DNA of 44,784 bases from UMGS172 sp045637775. Its GTDB lineage: Bacteria; Bacillota; Clostridia; Oscillospirales; Acutalibacteraceae. The stretch covers positions 1 through 44,784 of the forward strand of contig JAZUAC010000053.1 of the NCBI GenBank assembly GCA_045637775.1. The letters run 5' to 3'. The translations under genes and the position numbers were made by a program. Shown here piece by piece: positions 8,211 to 17,064 of the stretch (position 1 is its first letter; every line of letters starts with the position of its first letter). The notes under the pieces are model-generated. The model was not told the DNA's origin. It ran no database searches and saw only the letters and a program-made list of their open reading frames with translations.

Positions 8211-9467
8211 ATGAGAGATGTATATGTTAAAGCTTTAATAAGCTTAAAAGATTATTCACGTGCTTTTTTGCGATGGTTAGCGCTTGGTTTGGTTGTAGGT
8301 AGCTTGGGTGGTTCGGTTGGTGCACTGTTTTCCAAAGCAATCATATATGCGACTGAAACCCGTGAGCAAAACCCGTGGATCGTATTGCTGTTGCCGTTGG
8401 GCGGTCTTTTGTCGGTTGCGGTGTATAAGCTTTTCAAAATCACTGGAGTCGGAACCAATGCTGTACTTGAAAGTGTTCGTTCAGAGCAAAAAGTGCCGTA
8501 TCTGTTGGCGCCTGCGGTGTTTTTTGGCACTTGTCTTACACATCTGTTAGGCGGTTCGGCAGGTAGGGAAGGTGCCGCTTTACAGCTCGGCGGGAGTGTT
8601 GCATCGTTGCTGGGCGGTGTTTTAAGACTTGATGAAAAGACTCGTCATATTCTCGCCATGTGCGGCATGGGTGCATTTTTTTCGGCTTTATTTGGAACAC
8701 CTATCGGTGCCTGCGTATTTGCTTTGGAGGTAGTAAATGTCGGCCATTTCTGCTCGGCGGCATTTTTCCCGTCTTTAGTATCAAGTGTCTCGGCGTATGT
8801 CATAGCCATCAAATTAGGTGCACATCCCGAAAGATTTGTCATATCTGAAGAGCCTGACCTCAATGTTGATATCATCTGGCGTGTCGTGGTCATTGCGATT
8901 GCGTGTGCGGTAGTGAGTTTTGTTTTTTGCCGTGTAATGCATTTTGCTGAGCACTTTTTCAAAAAGAGTTTTCCTAATGAGTTTTTGCGCGTTATAGCGG
9001 GCAGTTTTCTCATAATCGCGTTGACGTTTACTTTTGGTACCGATTATAACGGTGGCGGTGTTTCAATTATTGAACGCATATTCGAGGGTCAAGGTGTGCA
9101 TTACGAGGCGTTTTTGTTGAAGATACTGTTCACCGCGGTCACCATTGGTGTAGGGTTTAAGGGTGGCGAAATTGTACCAACTTTATTTATTGGTGCAACA
9201 CTGGGAGCCACGGTTGGCACTGTGTTGGGACTTGAGTTGGGTCTTGCTGCGGCTGTCGGAATGGTGGCACTTTTTTGCGGAGTTACTAACTGCCCGTTGG
9301 CATCCATTGTGCTTTCGGTCGAATTGTTCAACGGTAAAGGATTTGTTTTGTGTGCCATTGCTTGTGTTATAAGTTTTCTGCTTTCGGGCAATGCAAGCCT
9401 TTACACGGGTCAAAGACTTGTTTATTCAAAGTTGAATGATGAAGAAATAAACATCAATGCAGGATGA
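8211..9467 (+). CDS. CLC-family anion channel/antiporter, possibly the CLC-F fluoride type
   Basis: Polytopic membrane protein of 418 residues covering the whole CLC core with no cytoplasmic CBS domains. The gating-glutamate motif GSAGREGA is at about 115-122 (Glu120). The helix-N motif reads GFKGGEIVPTLFIGATLG (about 315-332) in place of the chloride-type GGIFAP, and the first selectivity segment is GVGTNAVLE rather than GSGIP. These variants recall the fluoride/proton antiporter branch, but I cannot confirm that by alignment. Monocistronic: own promoter upstream and a strong terminator downstream. The ATG at 8211 follows AAAGAAAGTGG. Confidence 0.85.
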   Translation: MRDVYVKALISLKDYSRAFLRWLALGLVVGSLGGSVGALFSKAIIYATETREQNPWIVLLLPLGGLLSVAVYKLFKITGVGTNAVLESVRSEQKVPYLLAPAVFFGTCLTHLLGGSAGREGAALQLGGSVASLLGGVLRLDEKTRHILAMCGMGAFFSALFGTPIGACVFALEVVNVGHFCSAAFFPSLVSSVSAYVIAIKLGAHPERFVISEEPDLNVDIIWRVVVIAIACAVVSFVFCRVMHFAEHFFKKSFPNEFLRVIAGSFLIIALTFTFGTDYNGGGVSIIERIFEGQGVHYEAFLLKILFTAVTIGVGFKGGEIVPTLFIGATLGATVGTVLGLELGLAAAVGMVALFCGVTNCPLASIVLSVELFNGKGFVLCAIACVISFLLSGNASLYTGQRLVYSKLNDEEININAG

Positions 9468-9500
9468 TAACAAATATTCACATTTTGTGTCACGCATGAA

Positions 9501-9532
9501 AAAACCGCAACCTCAAATGAGGTTGCGGTTTT
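9501..9532. terminator. Bidirectional terminator
   Basis: A perfect 14-base stem, AAAACCGCAACCTC (9501-9514) with its complement (9519-9532) around AAAT, with T-rich ends on both strands. It lies between the convergent CLC and LRR-lipoprotein genes. Confidence 0.9.
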
Positions 9533-9545
9533 CTTTCGTTAGAGA

Positions 9546-12152
9546 TTATTCGATTTCGTCGTGCTTCAAAGAGGTCTCTCTGATCTTCTTCTTTTTGAGG
9601 TGGATTTTGAGAACCACGATGCCTGCAGCAACGATTACAACAGCGAGGATAATGATAACAAACAGCAAAATGTTTGTGCTCTTTTCAGGTGCTTCCTGAT
9701 AGGTTTCAGGAACAAACTTGATTTTGTTCTGATATCCTGCTGCTACAAGTTTTTGATTGAATTCTTTACCTTCAACACATTCGATAACGAGGTCGTTACA
9801 TCCGTCGAAAACTTTTTCTCCCAAGTTCTCAAAGCTTGAGGGAAGTGTAATAACCTTTAACGATGAACAGTTTTCAAATGCGCTGTCATTAAGGTTACGG
9901 GGTCTTCCGTTGAAAGTGACTGAGGTAAGCGACGAGCAGTCCTTAAACAGGTTGGTCTCGACGTTAGAGCAGTACTTGGGAATAGTGACAGATTGTAAGC
10001 TGGCGCAGCCTTCAAAAGCACTTGCACCGATAGACGATACGTTATCAGTAATTTCGATTTCAACCAAGTTCTTACAACCGAAGAATGCTTTAGTGCTGAT
10101 GGTTGTGACGGTTTGAGGGATGTAAACCTTGGTCAGCGATGAGCAATCGGCAAAAACATTGTCAGAGACGAGAATTGTGTTCTCAGCAAACTTGAACTCG
10201 GTCAATTTGGAACATCCCATGAAGCATGAGCTACCGATTTCTTTAACAGAAGCAGGGAGATTGAATTCTTTTATGGACTGGCAGTTCATAAAGACTTTAG
10301 CACCGAATTTGGTGGGAGAACCGTTGAACACTACGGTTGAAAGTGACTTACAATCCTGGAAAGCAGAGTCGTACAACTGTGAAGCGTTTGCAGGAATGGT
10401 AACTGTTGTCAAAGCAGTGCCTTGGAATGCATTGGTTCCGATTTCGGTGATATTATCATGCATTGTGATTGTTGCAAGATTGGTACAACCGTTGAACAAG
10501 AAATTCTTGATTGTTTTAACAGTTTCGGGAATGGTCATCTCGGTCAAGCCTGCACATCTTTCAAAAGCGGCATCGTCGATAAGGGTAAGGAGAGGACGAT
10601 TAAGATCAACAGATGTGATTTTTGTGCAGCCTGCAAAAGCATATTTTCCGATATTGGTGATCTTGCTGGAAAGATAAAGGTCGGTAACGGCTGTACATTC
10701 GCTGAAAGCCTCATCGCCAAGCTTCATAACGCTGTCGGGAAGCTTGATCGAAGTCAATGCGCCACATTCTTTGAAAGCTTTGGTGCCGATCGTCTCAAGA
10801 CATTCTGAATAAATGATCTCTTCAAGTGCGCTGCATTTCAAGAATGCTTCAGTGCCGATAGAGGTAACCTCGTTGAGGTTGATTTTTTTCAAAGAGGTAC
10901 AACCGGTGAAAACACCGTCAGAAATAGTTTCAAGATCTTTGTTGATATTGACTTCGGTTATCTGTTTGCAACCGTAGAATGCCTTTTTACCAAGATATTT
11001 GACCGAATCAGGAAGTGCAATCACGCCAACTTCATCAACTTCTTCTTCGGTTGACTCGGTTTCGGTCTTAGGTTCAGGCTTTTCTTCAGGCTTATTATCA
11101 TCGGTAGGCTGACCTTCTTCAGACTCGGTATTGGACTTGGTGCAAACAAGGTTATCGAGTTCGGAACAACCGTCGAAAGCGTGGTTGCCAATATGCTCGA
11201 TGCTATTTTCTGTAAACTCAACACTGTCAAGTGCGGTACAAGCAGCAAATGCATAATCACCAATTTTCTTTAAGGTTTTGGGAAGTGTGATTTCGGTAAT
11301 CTGACACATGCCAAATGCATTATTTTCGATGGTTTCAAGCTGAGAATTTTCACCAATGGTAAAGCTCTTTAAGTTTCTGCAACCGTAGAAGGTTCTCTCG
11401 TTAATAACCTTAATCGAATCGGGAAGGGTGAAACTTTCCAAACCGGCTTTCTCTTTAAGAATATCTACACCGAAAGCACTGTCGCCAATCTCTTCGATTG
11501 CGCAACCTTCGGCAAAATCAACTGTTTTAAGAACAGCACAGTTGATAAATGCACCATTATCGATCTTTGTTACTGACTTGGGAATGGTTACACTTCCGAG
11601 AGCGGTACAGTTTTTAAATGCATACTGACCGATATATGTAATATCGTCATGTAACTTAACCTCGGTGAGCTTGTCACAGTCAGCAAATACGAAATACTCA
11701 ATTGTTTTTACGGAAGAGGGGATCTCAACACTTGCAAGTTTGGTACCTCTAAAAGCGGAATGACCGATAGAGGTAATGTTTTCTCCGAGCTTAATCGAAG
11801 TGATGCCGGTTCCATTAAAGGCATAAGAGCCTATTTCCTTTATAGAAGGTGAAAGTGTTACCTTTGTAATTTCGGTTCCGGAGAAAGCGCCGGTTCCGAT
11901 AACGGTTACAGCGGTATCTCCAACCTTTGAAGCTATCTTAACATCTTTGCCTTCGCCTTTGTAGCCGACCAATTCAGCATGATCGGAATATACCTTATAG
12001 GTGAAGTCGCCGTCTTCAACAACGGTATAGTTCAGCTGTTCGGCAGCGGGTTCACTGTAGTTAAACTCCGCTGTATCGGCTCCGCAACCGCAGGCTAATA
12101 TTGCAACTGCAAGAGCAACAACCAACAATAATGTAATGTGTACCTTTTTCAT
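9546..12152 (-). CDS. BspA-type leucine-rich-repeat lipoprotein with C-terminal membrane anchor
   Basis: Large extracytoplasmic protein of 868 residues. A lipoprotein-type signal (basic start, hydrophobic core, cleavage before Cys21 in AILAC) is followed by tandem LRR_5/BspA repeats of about 23 residues with recurring patterns such as GxxAFxxCxxLxxVxIPxSV. An acidic, proline-containing linker rich in Glu/Lys/Thr (about residues 340-375) splits the repeats into two blocks. Near the C terminus is a strong membrane helix (ILLFVIIILAVVIVAAG) followed by KIHLKKKK, so the protein may be anchored at both ends. LRR_5 proteins are often surface binding or adhesion proteins; the ligand here is unknown. 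The ATG at 12152 has a perfect promoter upstream. Confidence 0.85.
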   Translation of the reverse strand: MKKVHITLLLVVALAVAILACGCGADTAEFNYSEPAAEQLNYTVVEDGDFTYKVYSDHAELVGYKGEGKDVKIASKVGDTAVTVIGTGAFSGTEITKVTLSPSIKEIGSYAFNGTGITSIKLGENITSIGHSAFRGTKLASVEIPSSVKTIEYFVFADCDKLTEVKLHDDITYIGQYAFKNCTALGSVTIPKSVTKIDNGAFINCAVLKTVDFAEGCAIEEIGDSAFGVDILKEKAGLESFTLPDSIKVINERTFYGCRNLKSFTIGENSQLETIENNAFGMCQITEITLPKTLKKIGDYAFAACTALDSVEFTENSIEHIGNHAFDGCSELDNLVCTKSNTESEEGQPTDDNKPEEKPEPKTETESTEEEVDEVGVIALPDSVKYLGKKAFYGCKQITEVNINKDLETISDGVFTGCTSLKKINLNEVTSIGTEAFLKCSALEEIIYSECLETIGTKAFKECGALTSIKLPDSVMKLGDEAFSECTAVTDLYLSSKITNIGKYAFAGCTKITSVDLNRPLLTLIDDAAFERCAGLTEMTIPETVKTIKNFLFNGCTNLATITMHDNITEIGTNAFQGTALTTVTIPANASQLYDSAFQDCKSLSTVVFNGSPTKFGAKVFMNCQSIKEFNLPASVKEIGSSCFMGCSKLTEFKFAENTILVSDNVFADCSSLTKVYIPQTVTTISTKAFFGCKNLVEIEITDNVSSIGASAFEGCASLQSVTIPKYCSNVETNLFKDCSSLTSVTFNGRPRNLNDSAFENCSSLKVITLPSSFENLGEKVFDGCNDLVIECVEGKEFNQKLVAAGYQNKIKFVPETYQEAPEKSTNILLFVIIILAVVIVAAGIVVLKIHLKKKKIRETSLKHDEIE

Positions 12153-12227
12153 TATTCAATATCCCTTCCTGTGTGAGATTGTCGATTAAAGCATATTTGC
12201 CGACAATATCCAAATATAACTATTGTA

Positions 12228-12256
12228 ATTATATATTCTCCCAACGGTTTTGTCAA
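12228..12256 (-). promoter_or_regulatory. Consensus promoter for the LRR lipoprotein
   Basis: Minus strand TTGACA (12251-12256), exactly 17 bases, TATAAT (12228-12233): a perfect match to the vegetative consensus, giving a leader of about 70 bases. Confidence 0.8.
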
Positions 12257-12395
12257 CATTAAAAGTCGAAAATTTGTCGCCATAATTACAATTTTTGCGC
12301 AACATATGTATGGTGAGTGAACATTGTTCCGATAAGAGGTTGAAATTTATGCGGTTTTATGGTTTAATTGTACTGTAAGAAAGGATGTGGACCTT

Positions 12396-13235
12396 TTGGA
12401 AAAATATTTTGAACTTTCAAACGGAGTAAAGATACCTAATATAGGTTACGGCACATGGCGTGTGCCCGAAAGTGAGCAGTGTGTTGAAGCGGTGCTTACG
12501 GCTATCGACTGTGGCTACCGTCATATCGACACGGCTTACTTTTATAAGAATGAGAAAAGCGTTGGAGAAGCGGTAGAAATGAGCGGTATTCACCGTGAGG
12601 ATATTTTTATAACAAGCAAGCTTTGGAACGATTACCACGGTTATGAGTCGACCTTAAAGGTTTTCGAGGAGACCTTGGAGAACCTGGGAACCGATTATCT
12701 TGACCTTTATCTTATCCATTGGCCCAATCCCAAAAAGTTCCGCGATGATTGGGCGCGTTCAAACGCCGAAACTTGGCGTGCTTTTGAAAAGCTTTACCGT
12801 GACGGTAGGATCAAGGCTATAGGTGTAAGCAACTTTTTGCCGCATCATATTGATGAATTACTCAAAACTGCCGAGATAGTGCCCATGGTAAACCAAATCG
12901 AGATGCAACCCGGACTTAACCGCGATGTTGAACGCGAATATAATCAAAATCACGGCATTTTGACCGAGGCTTGGGCTCCCTTCCAAGTTGGTGAGGTTTT
13001 GAAGGATGAGACAGTTTGCCGTCTTGCTGAAAAGCATAAAAAGTCTGCCGCGCAGATAGTGCTTCGTTGGTTTTTGCAAAAGGGTGTTGTGCCGTTGCCT
13101 AAATCGGTTACGCCTGAAAGAATCCTCGGCAATATTCAGGTTTATGATTTTGAACTGTCGGCAGAGGATATGTCGGCGATGGATAACATCCCGCAGCATC
13201 CAATGCGTCATGATCCGGATAAGATAGATTTTTAA
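12396..13235 (+). CDS. Aldo/keto reductase
   Basis: NAD(P)H-dependent reductase of the AKR superfamily. The catalytic tetrad is visible as Asp45 and Tyr50 (HIDTAYFY), Lys75 (TSKLW) and His108 (LIHWP); the C-terminal cofactor region contains PLPKSVTPERILGN. It is 279 residues long, resembling the 2,5-diketo-D-gluconate reductase/AKR5 group, but the true substrate cannot be told. I start it at TTG 12396, because the ribosome-binding site AAAGGA (12380-12385) is about ten bases upstream; the longer GTG start at 12387 would sit directly against that site. Flanked by terminators, so probably transcribed alone; I could not identify its promoter. Confidence 0.9.
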   Translation: MEKYFELSNGVKIPNIGYGTWRVPESEQCVEAVLTAIDCGYRHIDTAYFYKNEKSVGEAVEMSGIHREDIFITSKLWNDYHGYESTLKVFEETLENLGTDYLDLYLIHWPNPKKFRDDWARSNAETWRAFEKLYRDGRIKAIGVSNFLPHHIDELLKTAEIVPMVNQIEMQPGLNRDVEREYNQNHGILTEAWAPFQVGEVLKDETVCRLAEKHKKSAAQIVLRWFLQKGVVPLPKSVTPERILGNIQVYDFELSAEDMSAMDNIPQHPMRHDPDKIDF

Positions 13236-13250
13236 AAGCATTTTAAAGCC

Positions 13251-13284
13251 ACACCGCCGTGTATCAAGCGATACACGGCGGTGT
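13251..13284. terminator. Bidirectional terminator
   Basis: A perfect 15-base stem, ACACCGCCGTGTATC (13251-13265) with its complement (13270-13284), AAGC loop, followed by a run of seven or more T on the plus strand. It lies between the convergent aldo/keto reductase and AI-2E-family genes. Confidence 0.92.
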
Positions 13285-13301
13285 TTTTTTGAGTTTTAAA
13301 T

Positions 13302-14522
13302 TTATTCCTCTGCAGGCTCATTCGATGCTTCGTCGGTGTCCGACTCAGATTCCTTGTCTCCAAAAGCGTCATTTTGGTTTTCCTTTTTGGCGAGGTATGC
13401 CTCACGGACATCCATAAGATCGGAAACAATAAGTTGAATTGATGCGGCAATGGGGACGCCAAGTAAAACACCCCAGAAACCGAAAATTCCACCGCCCAAG
13501 GTGATGGCTATAAGTGTGTACAATGGCTGAATACCAACCGTCTGACCTACTATTTTAGGCTGTATGATGTTAGCGTCGATCTGCTGGATCAACAGTATCG
13601 ATGCGGCGGCGATCAGCGCAGTCAGAACACCGTCGGTCACAGCTACGAAAATTGTGACACCGGCACCGCAAATAATAGCACCGAAATAGGGAATGAGATT
13701 GGCAACACCAACGATGAATCCGAACAACGGCGCATATTTAACACCGAGGATAAGAAATGCGATAGTACAAGCAACGGCAACCACCAAGGCATCTAACAAA
13801 GCGCTGTAAATATAGGTGTAGAAGATACCCGAAATCTTAGAGAGATATTTATGAAAACGGCTTACATTCTTGCGCGAAGTGAATACAGCGAGGAGTCTGC
13901 CCACTGAACGAATAAGAACTTCTCGGCTTGTAAGCATATACACAGAGGAAAAAATCGCCAAAATGGTTTCAATAATAGTTGAACCGACTTGATATACGCC
14001 GTTGGCGACTAACGAAAGCTGATCGAGATTGATGTGCGATAGGTACTTCTCAACCTGCAGTATAGCGGTTATGGAGGTAGGCTCTATACCGTAAAACGTT
14101 CCGTTTTCATCGCAATGCGAATATATAAAATCCACCGCTTTGTTATAATAAATCTCTCGATCTTCGTAAAGATTCATGAGATTTCTGACAATCCACGGTA
14201 AGACAAGCACAAGTATCACCGCAATAACGGCCAAGCCCAACAAGTACACAGTTAAAACCGATATGCCTCGGGCATGCTTGTTAAAAAATGATTTTTCTTT
14301 TGCTTTTTTCAGCAAGCGCTCAAGCTTTATGCACGGGACATACAAGATAAAAGCTATAACAAATCCTATAATGAAAGGACTCATTATGGATAAAAGTGTT
14401 TTTATCCAAGACCATATAATAGGTAAAGATGTTAGTAACTCACGGAATACAATTACGGCCGCCAAGAAAAAGAATGCCGTTATCCAAGTTGACAACTTCT
14501 TATGTTTTTGGTAAAATCTCAT
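13302..14522 (-). CDS. AI-2E family (PerM/UPF0118) membrane transporter
   Basis: Polytopic membrane protein of 406 residues. The N terminus has paired hydrophobic helices (TAFFFLAAVIVF and SPFIIGFVIAFILYV), then a long polar segment, then the conserved C-terminal block with YIYSALLDALVVA, GVANLIPYFGAIICGAGVT and PKIVGQTVGIQPLYTLIAI. The family includes exporters such as TqsA and Na+/H+ antiporters; the substrate is not readable. The tail is Asp/Glu/Ser-rich. Start chosen at 14522: GAGG sits seven or eight bases upstream, and the -10 at 14563-14568 overlaps or precedes the longer candidate starts, which therefore could not be on the mRNA. Confidence 0.88.
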   Translation of the reverse strand: MRFYQKHKKLSTWITAFFFLAAVIVFRELLTSLPIIWSWIKTLLSIMSPFIIGFVIAFILYVPCIKLERLLKKAKEKSFFNKHARGISVLTVYLLGLAVIAVILVLVLPWIVRNLMNLYEDREIYYNKAVDFIYSHCDENGTFYGIEPTSITAILQVEKYLSHINLDQLSLVANGVYQVGSTIIETILAIFSSVYMLTSREVLIRSVGRLLAVFTSRKNVSRFHKYLSKISGIFYTYIYSALLDALVVAVACTIAFLILGVKYAPLFGFIVGVANLIPYFGAIICGAGVTIFVAVTDGVLTALIAAASILLIQQIDANIIQPKIVGQTVGIQPLYTLIAITLGGGIFGFWGVLLGVPIAASIQLIVSDLMDVREAYLAKKENQNDAFGDKESESDTDEASNEPAEE

Positions 14523-14562
14523 TATCGGACCTCGCAGGAATTCGTAATAAATCGTTTTAATC

Positions 14563-14591
14563 ATTGTAACAAAAACTTCCAAATAAAGCAA
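14563..14591 (-). promoter_or_regulatory. Promoter for the AI-2E family gene
   Basis: Minus strand TTGCTT (14586-14591), 17 bases, TACAAT (14563-14568). It decides the start codon of the downstream gene, since transcription would begin near 14556. Confidence 0.6.
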
Positions 14592-14635
14592 GATGGTTTT
14601 AATAAATTAACACAAATTTAAGAAAGGGGATCGTC

Positions 14636-15481
14636 ATGCAGCTTACCGATCCGAAAATAATAAAAGAGGTTTTGTCGAAAAACGGCTTTTCATTCAAAAA
14701 AAGTTTGGGACAGAACTTTCTCATAAATCCCTCTGTCTGTCCCAAAATGGCTGACAGTGCCGTTTCAAACGGCGAGGAAGCAGTAATTGAAATAGGTCCC
14801 GGCATAGGAGTACTGACTGCCGAGCTTGCCAAACGTGCAAAAAATGTTTTATGTATCGAAATCGATGAGCGCTTGCGTCCGGTGTTGCCCGAAACCTTGT
14901 CCGAATACGATAATGTTGAGATTATCTTCGGCGACTGTATGAAGTTGGACATTGCCGAGATTATTGAACAGCGTTTTAAGGGCAAAAAGGTGTCTATCTG
15001 TGCCAACTTGCCCTACTACATAACCTCGCCCATTATAATGATGTTGCTTGAAAGCCGACTCGATATTACCTCGATTACCGTAATGGTTCAAAAAGAGGCT
15101 GCCGACCGAATTTGTGCCGAAGTAGGTAGTCGAGAGTCGGGCGCAGTTACGGTTGCGGTCAACTATTACAGCGAACCGGATATTCTTTTCAGAGTTTCAC
15201 GCGGTTCGTTTATGCCGCCTCCTAATGTTGACAGCTCGGTTATCCGACTTGACGTAAGACCTGAGCCTCCTGTTAAGGTCAACGATGAAAAAGGCTTTTT
15301 CGGGTTTGTGCGAGCTGCGTTCGGTCAGCGTCGAAAGACCTTGGTCAATTCGGTCAGTGCTCAAGGAAAATTCAGCAAAGAGTCGGTCAAAGCCGCTTTG
15401 CAGGCGGTGGGTATTGATGAAAATATCCGAGCCGAGGCGTTAAAAATGTCCGAACTTGCCGATATTTTCAACAACATTTAA
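14636..15481 (+). CDS. ksgA: 16S rRNA (adenine1518/1519-N6)-dimethyltransferase RsmA/KsgA
   Basis: SAM-dependent enzyme that dimethylates two adjacent adenines in helix 45 of 16S rRNA late in 30S assembly. It contains the N-terminal KSLGQNFL signature (about 22-29), SAM motif I EIGPGIGVLT (about 52-61), acidic motif II CIEIDE, and the catalytic NLPYY at 124-128. At 281 residues it has normal length. The ATG at 14636 is preceded by GAAAGGGG. It ends tail to tail with the small gene at 15487, with only five bases between the stops and no clear terminator. Confidence 0.96.
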   Translation: MQLTDPKIIKEVLSKNGFSFKKSLGQNFLINPSVCPKMADSAVSNGEEAVIEIGPGIGVLTAELAKRAKNVLCIEIDERLRPVLPETLSEYDNVEIIFGDCMKLDIAEIIEQRFKGKKVSICANLPYYITSPIIMMLLESRLDITSITVMVQKEAADRICAEVGSRESGAVTVAVNYYSEPDILFRVSRGSFMPPPNVDSSVIRLDVRPEPPVKVNDEKGFFGFVRAAFGQRRKTLVNSVSAQGKFSKESVKAALQAVGIDENIRAEALKMSELADIFNNI

Positions 15482-15486
15482 ATTCT

Positions 15487-15879
15487 TTAAAGCATAATGT
15501 AAATCAACGCCAAAACCAACAACTCATCGGCATCTTCGGTCGAAAGCAAAAGCAAAAGTGCTATTATTATTGTAATGTCACTGTCGATATGCATATTTTT
15601 GAAGTTGAAAAGCTTTAAAAAGTCAATTCCTTTGAATTGGCTTAAAATCCCGCCCTTTCGTGGCGGTGTTTCGAGTGTTGGGTGAGGCTCCGGCGGCTGC
15701 GCGGGTCTTTGTGGCTGTGGTGTCGATGCTCTTTGAGGGTTCATTCTGACAAAGTTCGGTACAGGCGGTGTGTCGTTGCCTTTTACGGCACGGTCGGCCT
15801 TTCTTTGCATTTCTCTTATGCGATTTTCGGCATCGCGTTGCATTCGTGCCATATCACCGTTTTGTGTAACCGTTGCCAT
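15487..15879 (-). CDS. Conserved small protein with proline-rich middle and hydrophobic C terminus
   Basis: 130 residues, function not recognised. A charged N-terminal helix (MARMQRDAENRIREMQRK) is followed by a proline/glutamine-rich linker (about 38-72) and a leucine/isoleucine-rich tail containing DITIIIALLLLLSTEDADE and ending in LIYIML. The tail resembles the hydrophobic C termini of small uncharacterised clostridial proteins. Third of three adjacent minus-strand small genes (spacing 23 bases from the middle one), so probably part of one operon. No ligand- or metal-binding motif is visible. Confidence 0.65.
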   Translation of the reverse strand: MATVTQNGDMARMQRDAENRIREMQRKADRAVKGNDTPPVPNFVRMNPQRASTPQPQRPAQPPEPHPTLETPPRKGGILSQFKGIDFLKLFNFKNMHIDSDITIIIALLLLLSTEDADELLVLALIYIML

Positions 15880-15902
15880 AGTTCACCGCCTTAACCGAAA
15901 AT

Positions 15903-16265
15903 TTACAGTAGATCAAGTAGTCCTTGCTCCTTTAAAACGGGCAGCAGGGATACTATCTTCAAAAGCTTAACCGCTTTGTCGACCCTTTCACGCCGTTCGA
16001 CTGACAAATGCGGTTTCAGTGCCAGCAAAAGCTCTGAACGGCGGTCGTCTTGATGTGAGTTGAAAACCGACATCAACCCTAAGATTTTTGAAATATCAAA
16101 CCCCTCGGGAAGTGAAAAACCTCCCGATTGATCGGTATGATGTTCGGGTGCGGGAGGATTTGTCGAGTCATCGTTTTTAAAAAGTGATTCGGCTATCGAT
16201 TTTATTTTGTTTATCCCATCGGGGTCGGACAAAAGTTCCGATATTTTCCCTGCCATATCCTCCAT
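15903..16265 (-). CDS. Conserved clostridial hypothetical protein
   Basis: 120 residues with no signal peptide. The acidic N-terminal helix (MEDMAGKISELLSDPDG) is followed by a flexible Pro/Gly/Asp stretch and a C-terminal helical element LLALKPHLSVERRERVDKA that I recognise as recurring in uncharacterised clostridial proteins, without a known activity. Start set at ATG 16265, six bases after GGGGTGAG; a longer GTG start at 16274 would overlap that site. Middle gene of the three-gene small-protein cluster. Confidence 0.65.
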   Translation of the reverse strand: MEDMAGKISELLSDPDGINKIKSIAESLFKNDDSTNPPAPEHHTDQSGGFSLPEGFDISKILGLMSVFNSHQDDRRSELLLALKPHLSVERRERVDKAVKLLKIVSLLPVLKEQGLLDLL

Positions 16266-16290
16266 TTTTCTCACCCCAAGCCTTGATTCT

Positions 16291-16494
16291 TTATTGGTTA
16301 AACTTTTTGTTGAGCTCGTCGGTCAGCTTTTTGTCTGCCATCATTGACCGCACCTTGTCAGCAGAGGACTTATCCATGCGCGATAAAATGCCGTCAACAT
16401 TACCCGATTTAGCCGAATTTTTCAGGTCTTCGGGTGTCATACCGAGCTTTTTGGCGGCCATCTCTAACATTTTTTCTATCTGCTTTTCATCCAT
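16291..16494 (-). CDS. Small helical protein (67 aa), conserved in Clostridia
   Basis: 67 residues, predicted entirely helical and highly charged (KQIEKMLEMAAKKLG, then SADKVRSMMADKKLTDELN). Function unknown; similar short proteins in clostridial genomes carry only uninformative names. The ATG at 16494 follows AGAGGTG by eight bases; the longer frame to 16605 enters the divergent gene and has no ribosome-binding site. First gene of the three-gene cluster. Its start codon overlaps the -35 box of the opposite-strand promoter, so the two transcription units could interfere with each other. Confidence 0.65.
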   Translation of the reverse strand: MDEKQIEKMLEMAAKKLGMTPEDLKNSAKSGNVDGILSRMDKSSADKVRSMMADKKLTDELNKKFNQ

Positions 16495-16522
16495 TGGAAA
16501 TGCACCTCTTTTCATATATAAT
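16494..16522 (+). promoter_or_regulatory. Promoter for the phosphoesterase-K+ transporter pair
   Basis: TTGGAA (16494-16499), 17 bases, TATAAT (16517-16522), about 53 bases before the ATG at 16576. Confidence 0.6.
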
Positions 16523-16575
16523 ATATGTATAAGTTTTAATTGAGATGACCGCAAACCTTTAAAAGGAGTAATTTT

Positions 16576-17049
16576 ATGAGAATACTTGTTATGTCGGATT
16601 GCCATGGGTCACGCCGTGCGATGCAAACGGCATTGGATGCACACCCCGATATAAAGCAGGTTTTTTATCTTGGCGACGGTGTGAGAGACGTTGAGGAAAT
16701 GATGCAGTTTTACCCTGAAAAGCAGTTTAATATCGTTTCGGGCAACTGCGATTGGAATTCGATGTATCCTTCTTACGGCGAAAAGGTTATTGAGGGTGCG
16801 AGGATAATGTACACTCATGGTCACCGATATAATGTTAAATACACTACCGAAAAACTTTATGAAACAGCGTGCAATGTTGGTGCAACATTGGTGCTTTACG
16901 GTCATACACATTGTGCAAACAGTGAGTATCGCGATGGAGTGTATCTTGTGAATCCCGGAGCATTACACGGTGCACGTGACGGTCGGGAAGGCTATGCGGT
17001 GATTGATGTCACCCCCAAAGGCATAATGCCTTCGTTAATGAAGCTTTAA
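16576..17049 (+). CDS. YfcE/MJ0936-family metallophosphoesterase
   Basis: Calcineurin-like phosphodiesterase of 157 residues with all metal motifs: SDCHG (Asp8, His10), GDGVRD, SGNCDW, YTHGH and the final GHTH. The second residue of the usual D-S-H motif is Cys here. Family members hydrolyse phosphodiesters in the cytoplasm; the physiological substrate is unclear. The ATG follows AAAAGGAG. The K+ transporter begins 15 bases downstream, so they are probably cotranscribed from the promoter at 16494. Confidence 0.92.
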   Translation: MRILVMSDCHGSRRAMQTALDAHPDIKQVFYLGDGVRDVEEMMQFYPEKQFNIVSGNCDWNSMYPSYGEKVIEGARIMYTHGHRYNVKYTTEKLYETACNVGATLVLYGHTHCANSEYRDGVYLVNPGALHGARDGREGYAVIDVTPKGIMPSLMKL

Positions 17050-17064
17050 AGAGGAAGTGATTTT

